This document shows positions 1 through 6,620 of a stretch of 7,409 bases of DNA, piece by piece. Under the pieces are notes generated by a model. It worked only from the letters and a program-made list of their open reading frames with translations. It did not search any database and had not been told where the DNA came from. This stretch comes from Acidobacteriota bacterium (GTDB taxonomy: Bacteria > Acidobacteriota > Blastocatellia > Pyrinomonadales > Pyrinomonadaceae), in the NCBI GenBank assembly GCA_003222935.1, contig QHXL01000285.1, positions 507 through 7,915 on the forward strand, in the 5' to 3' direction. The translations under genes were made by a program, and so were the position numbers. The stretch's first letter is position 1, and the number at the start of each line of letters is the position of its first letter.

Positions 1-1491
1 CATCTCCATCGTGCGTTTGTTGTGTGTGATAACAATGAACTGTGTCTGCGCCGACATTTGAACGACTTTATCAGTAAAGCGTCCCACATTGGCTTCGTCA
101 AGTGGCGCGTCGACTTCGTCCAACAAACAAAACGGAGCGGGCCGATAGTGAAATATTCCCAGCACCAAAGCAAGAGCCGCCATGGCTTTCTCGCCACCGG
201 ATAGAAGCAGTACGTTTTGCAACCGCTTCCCTGGTGGTTGAGCGATAACGTCGATTCCCGATTCGAGTACGTCGTCTGCGTCGATCAAGCTCATTTCGCC
301 GCGACCACCGCCAAACAATTCCAGGAACAGCTCGCTGAAGTTCTTATTGATCTGCTCGAAGGCATGGCGGAAACGTTCGCGCGAACGTTTTTTGATCTCT
401 CGCAAAGCTTCTTCCGTCGAAGAGATGCCTTCGATGATGTCCTGTCGTTGCACGGTGAGGAACAGCAAACGCTCTTCAGCTTCCGCCAGTTCTTCGAGAG
501 CCATCATGTTCACTCCGCCAAAACCTTCAAGGCGGGTGCGCAAGTCTTCAACTCGTTTATGACTTGTCTCGAAGTCGAAATCGTCAGCCAACACGACTTC
601 GCCGGCAAGTGCTTCTAAAGATTGATTGAGCTCAGTCTGGCAATTCTCATGAACGAATGTTTGTCGTGCCTGCGACTCCGCTTTTTGAACTTCAAGCCCA
701 GCTCTTGAATCTCGCACCTCGGCAGCCCGGCGATTCAATTCAGAAAGCTCCTCGGAAAACGCGTCCGCACGTTGGCGGGCTTCCTGAAGCTTCGCTGACA
801 GAGCGGCAATTTCTTGCTCCTCGCGAGCGCGATCGCTCTCGACAGAACTAGCCTTCTGTTCGAGGTCGGCGATCGAAATGCTCAACTCGTCCGTCCTGCC
901 ATTCATTTCAGCAAGCTCGAAACGATGTCTTTCTACGCGCGCCGCAAAGTCAGCGAGCTCGCCTTCAATGCGACGCAGCTCGGCAGTTGTAGCTCGTCGT
1001 CGTTCCGCCGCAGCTGCGGCCGTCGCACGTTGACCGGCAAGGGCTTCACTTTCGATTTCTGTTTCGCGTCGGATGTCAGCCAGCAACGCCGAAAAGTTGA
1101 TCACTTTATCAGCGGCTGCTTCGCGTGCGGCTTCAGCCGTTTCGGCTTCCCGTAACGCTTCGAAACGTCGTTCGCCCAGCTCAACCTGTTCAACCTCGAC
1201 GCGTGCCAGGTCCTGCGCCACGACACGTAGATGACGCTCTGCTCGTTCGACTTCCTGCTCGAGACCTGATGCGGTTAATTCTCGTGTCATGGCTTCGCGT
1301 TCTTCACGTCCGATGACCTCGTTTAGCGTTAGAACTGCGTCTTCGAGTTCGACCAGACGAGCACGAGCGCCGCGCGATCCCATCCCGGCGATTTCAACTT
1401 CGCGACCAAGCGTTTCAGCGCGTGTTTCCAGTTCTCGCAATTCGCGTTTGAAAGCAAGCAAACCGGCGCCCTCCCCTGGCATCTCCGGCAT
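1..1491 (-). CDS. smc: SMC, C-terminal part (second coil arm and C-terminal ATPase head), truncated by the window edge
   Basis: This frame has no stop from 1491 to position 1 and continues the same protein after the hinge. It starts with GEGAGLLAFKRELRELETR, the usual sequence that begins the returning coiled-coil arm. The coil fills about 520-1470. The C-terminal head follows: FGGVNMMALEEL (about 487-522), KKRSRERFRHAFEQINKNFSEL (about 325-395), the ABC signature LSGGEKAM (181-204), Walker B and D-loop FCLLDEVDAPLDEANVGRF (about 76-132), and the switch histidine in QFIVITHNKRTMEM (1-42). The reading runs off the left edge in the final strand, so about 25-40 residues are probably missing. Joined to the N-terminal part, about 1249 residues are visible, longer than the roughly 1190 of Bacillus SMC because of the head insertion. 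An ATG at 1491 opens this frame right after a stop, but I consider it incidental and not a separate gene start. Confidence 0.93.
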   Translation of the reverse strand, partial: MPEMPGEGAGLLAFKRELRELETRAETLGREVEIAGMGSRGARARLVELEDAVLTLNEVIGREEREAMTRELTASGLEQEVERAERHLRVVAQDLARVEVEQVELGERRFEALREAETAEAAREAAADKVINFSALLADIRRETEIESEALAGQRATAAAAAERRRATTAELRRIEGELADFAARVERHRFELAEMNGRTDELSISIADLEQKASSVESDRAREEQEIAALSAKLQEARQRADAFSEELSELNRRAAEVRDSRAGLEVQKAESQARQTFVHENCQTELNQSLEALAGEVVLADDFDFETSHKRVEDLRTRLEGFGGVNMMALEELAEAEERLLFLTVQRQDIIEGISSTEEALREIKKRSRERFRHAFEQINKNFSELFLELFGGGRGEMSLIDADDVLESGIDVIAQPPGKRLQNVLLLSGGEKAMAALALVLGIFHYRPAPFCLLDEVDAPLDEANVGRFTDKVVQMSAQTQFIVITHNKRTMEM

Positions 1492-3748
1492 TCACAAATT
1501 GCCCACTCGAGATCCAATCACCATTCAGGGTCACGTAAACCTCGCCGGTGGCAATCGACTTGACCATTGCCTCTTCGAGATTTGCTGCCAGCCGAGCGTT
1601 TACTTTCTGCGGAAGTGTGCGTTTGAGAACGGTAATGAGTTGCTGTGGCGCGCCGAGCACATCGCAAATACGAAGGTCTTCCTTGACGTCTTCCACAAGA
1701 CTCAACGAAAGCGTCGAGCGCTCTTCAAGTTTGCAAGTAAGCGTATTGAGTGTATCGAGCTCTTCACTGCCACCGTGCAGACCCGCAACTAAGAAGCTTG
1801 CGCGACCTCCGTTGTTCTCGCGCAGCCAGGATGCCGCACGCACAGCATCATCAGGAGTTGGGACTACAATCGCCTGCAACGAAGATCCGAGTACGCCTTC
1901 TACCGCTCTTTCCCATTTGGCATCGACGTTGAGCGCGTCAGCCAGTGTTCCGATGAAATGAAAATCGCGTGGCGTTTCACTTGGCGAGAAGACGAGCTGG
2001 ACAGCCGGCGTCGCGCGGGAAAACTCGTCGCGCACTCGCGTGAGTTCAGCTTCAGTGTCGCTAACAGCTTCATGACCGCGCACAACTGCATCGACCGCAG
2101 CTTCTCGTTCTGCCTGTAAACGAGTGACGAGTTCGCGAGCATCGCCAAGCTCCTGCGCAAATTTCTCAGCTTCAACCTTGCGTTCGGAATGCTGCAGATT
2201 GGCACGTTCACCTTCACGCGCCAGTCCTTCGGCCTGTTGCGACAAGCGTTCGAGCGTTCCTTCAAGTTGGCGAGCGATCTCGCGTAGCCGTTCAGCCATT
2301 GCTGTCTGTGCCAACAACTCCTGGCGAGCGTTTTCGATTTCGCCTTCAGCTGCGGCTGCAGCCGTCAAACGCGACGCGTAAGACTCTTCCGCTGTTCGGA
2401 GCGACAGTCCTGTTTGCTCGGCTTCCGCACGCAATCGCGCGTCTTCTTCCTGCAAACGACGACACTCAGACTCGATGAGAACCAGCCGCGTTGTCAGTGC
2501 TTCGATTTCACCTGCGACTTCTCCCTTGCGCTTTTCCAGGTCAGCAAATTGTCCCTTTTGATAGACACATTCGCGCGCCTGGCGATCACGCTGAAGCACA
2601 GCCTCCGCCGCGGCGGCACGAGCGCCAGTCAACTCATCTTCAAAGCTTCGCGCTTCTTGCGTCGCCGTCTTTGCTTCGTCCTCGCGCTTGTTGAGTTCTT
2701 CAGCGATGCTTAATTCGAGCTCGCCAATCTCGGTAAGTTTGGTTTTAGTCTCGTCAAGGATAGCGGTAAGTTTCTGATCTTCCGCAACGTAAACCTGGCG
2801 GAGTAGTTCGCGCAGTTCTTCGCGCAGAACCCCATAACGTCGGGCCTTGGCTGCCTGACGTCGCAGGCTGTTCACTTGCCGGTCAATCTCGGAAACGATA
2901 TCGGAAATTCGCGAAAGGTTTCCGCGTGCAGATTCAAGCCGGGCTTCAGTCGCACGTTGGCGAACGCGGAACTTGGTGATGCCCGCCGCCTCCTCGATGA
3001 TTGTCCGACGATCCATCGGCTTGGCTGACAAGATCTGTCCGATCCGCCCCTGTTCGATGATTGCGTAGTGACCACCTGCCAGACCAGTTCCCGAAAAGAG
3101 GTCTTGAATATCGCGCAGGCGGCAAATCTTATCGTTCAGCAGGTACTCACTTTCGCCGGAGCGATAAAGTCGCCGCGTTACTGAGACGGCTTCACCAGGT
3201 GCGAACTCGAGCGCCAGGTTGCGTCTGCGCCAGTGACGCTTGTGTGATGTCTTATGCGCTACCGGTGCGGCGGACTCTACTACAGCTACGGCATCGCCCT
3301 CTTGAACAACAACAGCCGCTTCGCCTTCTACAGCACCGACCTCACCCGACGTTTCAGCCGCTACTTCTAATGGAGCCGGCGCGTCCTGGGGTAAAATCTC
3401 ATCCAAATTAATGACTCGTTCATCCATTTGTTCGAGAGTTGAGTCGATATCCTCGATGTCCTGCTCTTCTTTGACCGTCTCGTCGCGAACCATGTGCATG
3501 ACCACCTCGGCCATACCACTCGGCTGACGATTCCGAGAGCCCTGGAAAATCACGTCCTTCATCTCGCCACCGCGCAGGTGCTTTACGCGTTGTTCACCCA
3601 AAACCCACGCAATTGCGTCGGCTACGTTACTTTTCCCGCAACCGTTAGGGCCGACGATGGCGGTTATGCCGTCTCCGGTGAAGAGTATTTGTGTGTAATC
3701 GGCGAATGACTTAAATCCAGTAATTTCCAGACGTTGAAGTTTGAACAT
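1415..3748 (-). CDS. smc: Chromosome segregation ATPase SMC, N-terminal part up to the frame break
   Basis: SMC is the core ATPase of the bacterial condensin complex. With ScpA and ScpB it organises and helps separate daughter chromosomes. This frame supplies the N-terminal head, first coiled-coil arm and hinge. Visible: SMC N-terminus MFKLQRLEITGFKSFADY; Walker A GPNGCGKS (residues 33-40); Q-loop region IFQG (67-70); TRRLYRSGESEYLLN (191-205); IIEQGRIGQIL and DRRTIIEEAAGITKF (230-260); a long Glu/Arg/Ala-rich coiled coil (about 262-580); hinge (about 594-755, with GTLADALNVDAKWERAVEGVLG). The ATG at 3748 is secure because an in-frame stop lies two codons upstream, although no Shine-Dalgarno sequence sits at normal distance. 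Residues after R758 are out of frame and stop at 1415. The true continuation is in the frame running from about 1473 to position 1. An insertion of about 88 residues lies between the head motifs at 82 and 191. Confidence 0.95.
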   Translation of the reverse strand: MFKLQRLEITGFKSFADYTQILFTGDGITAIVGPNGCGKSNVADAIAWVLGEQRVKHLRGGEMKDVIFQGSRNRQPSGMAEVVMHMVRDETVKEEQDIEDIDSTLEQMDERVINLDEILPQDAPAPLEVAAETSGEVGAVEGEAAVVVQEGDAVAVVESAAPVAHKTSHKRHWRRRNLALEFAPGEAVSVTRRLYRSGESEYLLNDKICRLRDIQDLFSGTGLAGGHYAIIEQGRIGQILSAKPMDRRTIIEEAAGITKFRVRQRATEARLESARGNLSRISDIVSEIDRQVNSLRRQAAKARRYGVLREELRELLRQVYVAEDQKLTAILDETKTKLTEIGELELSIAEELNKREDEAKTATQEARSFEDELTGARAAAAEAVLQRDRQARECVYQKGQFADLEKRKGEVAGEIEALTTRLVLIESECRRLQEEDARLRAEAEQTGLSLRTAEESYASRLTAAAAAEGEIENARQELLAQTAMAERLREIARQLEGTLERLSQQAEGLAREGERANLQHSERKVEAEKFAQELGDARELVTRLQAEREAAVDAVVRGHEAVSDTEAELTRVRDEFSRATPAVQLVFSPSETPRDFHFIGTLADALNVDAKWERAVEGVLGSSLQAIVVPTPDDAVRAASWLRENNGGRASFLVAGLHGGSEELDTLNTLTCKLEERSTLSLSLVEDVKEDLRICDVLGAPQQLITVLKRTLPQKVNARLAANLEEAMVKSIATGEVYVTLNGDWISSGQFVNAGDARGGRRFACFQTRIARTGNTR
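1471..1477 (-). other. smc: Frame break in smc at a G-run
   Basis: On the minus strand the codons for D756-A757-R758 are followed by AGGGGAGGGC. The upstream frame reads Arg-Gly-Gly-Arg and ends 19 codons later. Moving by +1 (dropping one G from the GGGG run at 1473-1476, or adding two bases) gives Arg-Glu-Gly-Ala-Gly-Leu-Leu-Ala-Phe-Lys, the expected SMC sequence after the hinge. The shift falls in a homopolymer, the usual place for sequencing indels. It could also be a real mutation. I know of no programmed frameshift in smc. Confidence 0.85.
3215..3478 (-). other. Acidic-then-basic insertion in the SMC N-terminal head (residues about 91-178)
   Basis: In Bacillus SMC, as I recall it, about 20 residues separate the (V)AEV strand from TRR(V/L)YRSGESE; here 108 residues do. 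The extra stretch has about 20 Asp/Glu between residues 94 and 159 and almost no Lys/Arg there. It is rich in Ala, Val, Gly and Pro from about 120 to 164, and ends in a basic cluster (KTSHKRHWRRRN, 166-177). The frame is open on both sides and the flanking head motifs are intact, so it is part of the protein and not an artefact. It looks like a disordered acidic linker plus a nucleic-acid-binding-like basic patch. Function unknown. Confidence 0.8.
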
Positions 3749-3826
3749 GCGGTATTAGATTGAACTATTTGGGCCAGCTCCTCGATATGAAATTTCGGGG
3801 TTCGAAGAGTGTTTATGTACGGGTGG

Positions 3827-3839
3827 CCACTATAAGTGG
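3827..3839. repeat. Inverted repeat CCACT-N3-AGTGG over the smc -10 element
   Basis: Minus-strand CCACTTATAGTGG has perfect 5-base arms around three central bases and contains most of the -10 hexamer. It overlaps an 8-base palindrome GTGGCCAC (3823-3830) just downstream. A dimeric regulator could bind here and block RNA polymerase, but arms this short can arise by chance. Confidence 0.4.
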
Positions 3840-3858
3840 GGGGTGCTTAGAATGTCAA
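3829..3858 (-). promoter_or_regulatory. Probable sigma70-type promoter of smc
   Basis: Reading the minus strand, a perfect -35 hexamer TTGACA (3858-3853) is followed after 18 bases by TATAGT (3834-3829), five of six matches to the -10 consensus. Transcription would start near 3822 and give a leader of about 74 bases before the smc ATG at 3748. It lies in the only sizeable non-coding gap of the window, right upstream of a gene expected to be constitutive. No intrinsic terminator is visible for the upstream gene, so read-through may add to smc expression. The leader has a GAGGAG (3783-3778) about 29 bases before the ATG, too far for normal use as a ribosome binding site. Confidence 0.65.
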
Positions 3859-3876
3859 CCACAACCTGAACTAAGC
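3845..3876. repeat. Inverted repeat GCTTAG-N20-CTAAGC flanking the smc -35 element
   Basis: Six-base perfect arms (3845-3850 and 3871-3876) enclose 20 bases that contain the -35 hexamer. The 26-base centre-to-centre spacing would put both arms near the same face of the helix if they were operator half-sites. There is no T-run after it and the stem is weak, so it is not a terminator. Confidence 0.3.
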
Positions 3877-3952
3877 CTCTCTTAATGAAGTAAGAAGCAA
3901 AGTTAGTTTCGACGCTTAATTTCTGGTCGATTTCGAGTGAGTTCGGTGGGTG

Positions 3953-5596
3953 CTAAGGTTGACGATTTATTCGCCTGTAAAGAAGCAAATCGACTCCCGG
4001 CCGAAGCCCAAAGGCGCCTCCGGACTCAGAAGATGGAACCTCTTCATAAAGGCCCCCAAAAAGCGACTCAATCTCAGCTCGCTGGCCGGTCGAAGCAATA
4101 ATGAGTGGCTCAGTGGAAGGGCTCATTCTCCCGTAATAACCGACGCGGCTGTAATGTCGCAAATACCACGGGAGCGGCCAGTAGTCGGGCGAGACGATGG
4201 TAATGCCGGTTTTACCGCCTTGCCCTCCCTCTTTAGCAATCCGGTCAATAACGTCAACTAGATCCTTTGTTCCCCGTTTTGTGTGCGCATAAACGTAAAC
4301 GTAATAGGTACTGTCGTTATCGTAGTTGAAAAAATTGAGGTCGATGGTTTGATACAGCCCAAGCAAGCTCGCCAAAACCACAAGTGCCACTGGTAACCGC
4401 AACTGCCCTCGTTCTAACTCAAAGATGCGTTGAACTGCATAACCTCCAACGAGCGACAGCGGAATGATGAAGTTTAGAGCGAGCCACGGAGTCTTGTAAG
4501 GAACCAGCGAATATGCGGCGATCAAACCAAACGCCCAAAGCCCCACGAACAGGGCCAAGCGGTTTACCGGTCTGATGATTACGAAAACAGCACCGACAAT
4601 CCCAAGTGCCAAAGGTCCGGCTTCCTGATAAGCCAGCCAGCGAACGTACGTGAGCAGTGGATGCACGTGCGCTGTTTGCCCCGTCTTCGACCAAACTTTG
4701 AATGTGCTCAGGGAGTCGTAAACTCCCTGGGGATAGTTTTTGAAAAACGAGGAATAAAGGACGACGTTTATGAGGACGAAGACAATCAGCGCCACCCCTA
4801 TACAAATTCCCAGTAATCCAAACCCACCTAGATCGTCGACAAAACTCGCCGAAGAATCAGAGCGACGTAGCATCCGACCATTGAAGAGTGCCGCAAAGAT
4901 TCGTGGGTACAGATAAGTACCGACAAGCGCGATGATCAGCACGCCTGCTGAAATCATTGCGGTCTCTTTTGTAGCGAAAAGCATCGCCGCAGAAATCGCG
5001 GCAACGATCAGGTAAACGGGATTGCGCTGATCGTAAAACCTGATGGCCGCAACAACGGCGCCGAGAGTGAAAAATACAAAGAGGCTTTCGTGTATGTAGT
5101 AACGCGAAAGGTAGACGGCACCTGGCGAGATTGCGAGTAGCAGTGCGGCAGTTAGTGTCGCCACTGTACCGAGCCGCCGCCGAAGTAAGAAGACCAGTCC
5201 TATCGTTGCCAATCCGAAAAGTGCAGTCACCAATCGAATAACAATGGTGTTTAGACCATAAGTCTCGCTCGCTTCGGTTCCGAAGAGAAGCTTAATGACC
5301 CAGGGCACTATCGCCGTGAAGTAATAGAGGGTTGGGCCATGATAGTTTCGCGGGTCGTAGTTCCAGCGTCCGTCTCTAACCAATGAAAGCAGGAAATTCC
5401 CGTTGACACCTTCATCATGGTGCAAAGGAACAAGATTTAGGTCGTAGAGTCGGAGTACTGCGGCCAGACAGAAAATTGCAATCGCCGTTATTTGCCAAAC
5501 GCGCTCCGGTAAATCAGGAACTGGCTGGACCTTCGGCGCTGAAGCGTCTTTCTTACTCTTCCGACTAGCGTTTGATTTTGTAGAGCTGGTAGCCAC
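3953..5596 (-). CDS. Agl23-like membrane glycosyltransferase (TIGR03663/PMT-related GT-C family)
   Basis: A 547-residue polytopic membrane protein resembling the TIGR03663 family (flippase activity-associated protein Agl23), related to PMT/GT39 enzymes that use lipid-linked sugars outside the membrane. Visible: a Lys/Ser-rich cytosolic tail (1-28); first helix (about 33-52); then the family hallmark, an acidic motif in the first external loop, LVPLHHDEGVNGNFLL (D61-E62 the likely catalytic or metal-contacting acids), followed by YDPRNYHGPTLYYF (80-93). Some ten further hydrophobic helices run to about 417, including IRLVTALFGLATIGLVFLLRR and SRYYIHESLFVFFTLGAV. A soluble C-terminal domain of about 125 residues follows (DYWPLPWYLRHYSRVGYYG). 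The start is GTG at 5596, preceded at six bases by GGAG and directly by an in-frame stop. It overlaps the end of the preceding gene by 32 bases. Family confidence is good; the sugar donor and acceptor cannot be told. Confidence 0.82.
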   Translation of the reverse strand: MATSSTKSNASRKSKKDASAPKVQPVPDLPERVWQITAIAIFCLAAVLRLYDLNLVPLHHDEGVNGNFLLSLVRDGRWNYDPRNYHGPTLYYFTAIVPWVIKLLFGTEASETYGLNTIVIRLVTALFGLATIGLVFLLRRRLGTVATLTAALLLAISPGAVYLSRYYIHESLFVFFTLGAVVAAIRFYDQRNPVYLIVAAISAAMLFATKETAMISAGVLIIALVGTYLYPRIFAALFNGRMLRRSDSSASFVDDLGGFGLLGICIGVALIVFVLINVVLYSSFFKNYPQGVYDSLSTFKVWSKTGQTAHVHPLLTYVRWLAYQEAGPLALGIVGAVFVIIRPVNRLALFVGLWAFGLIAAYSLVPYKTPWLALNFIIPLSLVGGYAVQRIFELERGQLRLPVALVVLASLLGLYQTIDLNFFNYDNDSTYYVYVYAHTKRGTKDLVDVIDRIAKEGGQGGKTGITIVSPDYWPLPWYLRHYSRVGYYGRMSPSTEPLIIASTGQRAEIESLFGGLYEEVPSSESGGAFGLRPGVDLLLYRRINRQP

Positions 5597-6620
5597 CTAC
5601 GTCTCCAACTTTTTCGAATCTGGAAAAGAACTCTTCATTCACGGTTAGTACATTCTTCTCGAGTGGTCCAATTACCGCATAGTCGATCTTGTATTGGGCC
5701 ATCAACTCTTCCGCATAAGGTCCCCCGAAATACATTCTCCGAACATCGGTCTCACGTTGCTTAAAATCGAGACCGTGAGTCCAGATGTGACCGGGATAAC
5801 CCATCAAAGATTTGCGTCCGGAGAGAAAGACAGGTTCGTTGTGTACCGGCGCATGGAGGATGAGTGCACGAGGTGTTGTTTTCACCTTCACGAGTTCTGC
5901 GAACCTCAGCCCCGACATATCAAAGACCCCATACTTCGTTGACCGCAAAGCAATGCCTGCAACGTCGAGCGCGCCAGACAAAGTTAAAAAGACAAATAGT
6001 ATGCAGGCCGTCACTCTCCGCAGGTATCCATCTCTCCAAAGTCGTGATAACAACATTGCGACTATTGGAGCCGAAGCCAACCACCAGTAAAACAACACCT
6101 TGATATTGTCCCAAATCCACGGGGCCATCTTAATAAGATTGGGCACCAGGAAGCAGAGCGTAAAAGGCAGATAGAAAAACAAAACTGGCTTCTTTATCAA
6201 GTAGTCTTTTCCGCGGATGAGCAGCGCTACCACAATTAACGGAATGAACAGTCCGGTATTCTTAAACCAAAACCAGATCGCACTGTCTGTTCCTCGATCC
6301 CAACCAAACTCCCAGGCGAAGAAACTTCCGGCACTTACTGCTGTGTGCGACGTGGACCACCAGAGTTGGGGAATCGCGACCAGCGAAGCAACGACGAAAA
6401 AAACAAACCAGTCGCGCCAACGTCGCTGGATTAGAAATAGACACCCGGCCATTCCCATGACAACAACAAAACTGTGAGCATGCACGAGTGGCAGTAAGCC
6501 TGCCGCGAAGCCTGCGCCGATCATTCTTCGTACGGAACTCTGCGCAAGAAACGGTTTCGGCTCTACTACGATTAACTTTGAACTCTTACTACCTCGGGCG
6601 GATTTATTGCCAGCCACCAC
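5565..6620 (-). CDS. Same probable GT-C membrane protein: C-terminal part after a frame break
   Basis: This 351-codon frame nominally begins at GTG 6620, which has no Shine-Dalgarno sequence, and overlaps the upstream frame by 49 bases. It reads as the continuation of that protein: a Lys/Ser-rich cytosolic linker (NKSARGSKSSK), then helices at about 33-64 (AGFAAGLLPLVHAHSFVVV), 70-88, 117-135, 145-160, 176-192 and 203-225. A soluble C-terminal domain of about 115 residues has LSGRKSLMGYPGHIWTHGLDF (266-286), AQYKIDYAVIGPLEKN (308-323) and GGYQLYKIKR at the end. That tail type (a 'YPGH/W-W-HG' motif followed by 'Y.V.YVVIGP') is familiar to me from large GT-C-like membrane proteins. Joined with the upstream part, at least 611 residues are present. 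It ends at TAG 5565, inside the start of the Agl23-like gene. If not a frameshift, the alternative is a two-gene split, which I think less likely. Confidence 0.68.
   Translation of the reverse strand: MVAGNKSARGSKSSKLIVVEPKPFLAQSSVRRMIGAGFAAGLLPLVHAHSFVVVMGMAGCLFLIQRRWRDWFVFFVVASLVAIPQLWWSTSHTAVSAGSFFAWEFGWDRGTDSAIWFWFKNTGLFIPLIVVALLIRGKDYLIKKPVLFFYLPFTLCFLVPNLIKMAPWIWDNIKVLFYWWLASAPIVAMLLSRLWRDGYLRRVTACILFVFLTLSGALDVAGIALRSTKYGVFDMSGLRFAELVKVKTTPRALILHAPVHNEPVFLSGRKSLMGYPGHIWTHGLDFKQRETDVRRMYFGGPYAEELMAQYKIDYAVIGPLEKNVLTVNEEFFSRFEKVGDVGGYQLYKIKR
5597..5606 (-). promoter_or_regulatory. Ribosome binding site that fixes the GTG start of the Agl23-like gene
   Basis: GGAG at 5606-5603 lies six bases before GTG at 5596. 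The codon just upstream in this frame is TAG, and no earlier in-frame start is possible. The site is inside the last codons of the preceding gene, which ends at 5565, as expected for translational coupling. Confidence 0.6.

Noticed and set aside
217..618. Plus-strand open frame of 133 codons
   Set aside because: Lies antisense to the SMC C-terminal head, with no family resemblance; explained by the codon bias of the real gene.
1471..1491. Programmed ribosomal frameshifting in smc
   Set aside because: The G-run near a Shine-Dalgarno-like sequence is suggestive, but there is no prfB-type slippery stop and no known smc recoding; a homopolymer indel is simpler.
1289..1792. Plus-strand open frame of 167 codons spanning the smc frame break
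   Set aside because: Ser/Arg-rich antisense shadow of the SMC hinge and coil; no recognisable domain and no ribosome binding site noted.
1900..2265. Minus-strand open frame of 121 codons inside smc
   Set aside because: An alternative frame of the SMC coiled coil and hinge, where the main frame reads continuous SMC sequence.
3845..3952. Rho-independent terminator after the Agl23-like gene
   Set aside because: The only stem (GCTTAG/CTAAGC) is six pairs with a 20-base loop and no following T-run on the minus strand; the remaining bases up to the stop codon show no strong hairpin.
3950..4261. Plus-strand open frame of 103 codons over the end of the Agl23-like gene
   Set aside because: Almost entirely antisense to a well-supported coding region; no recognisable features.
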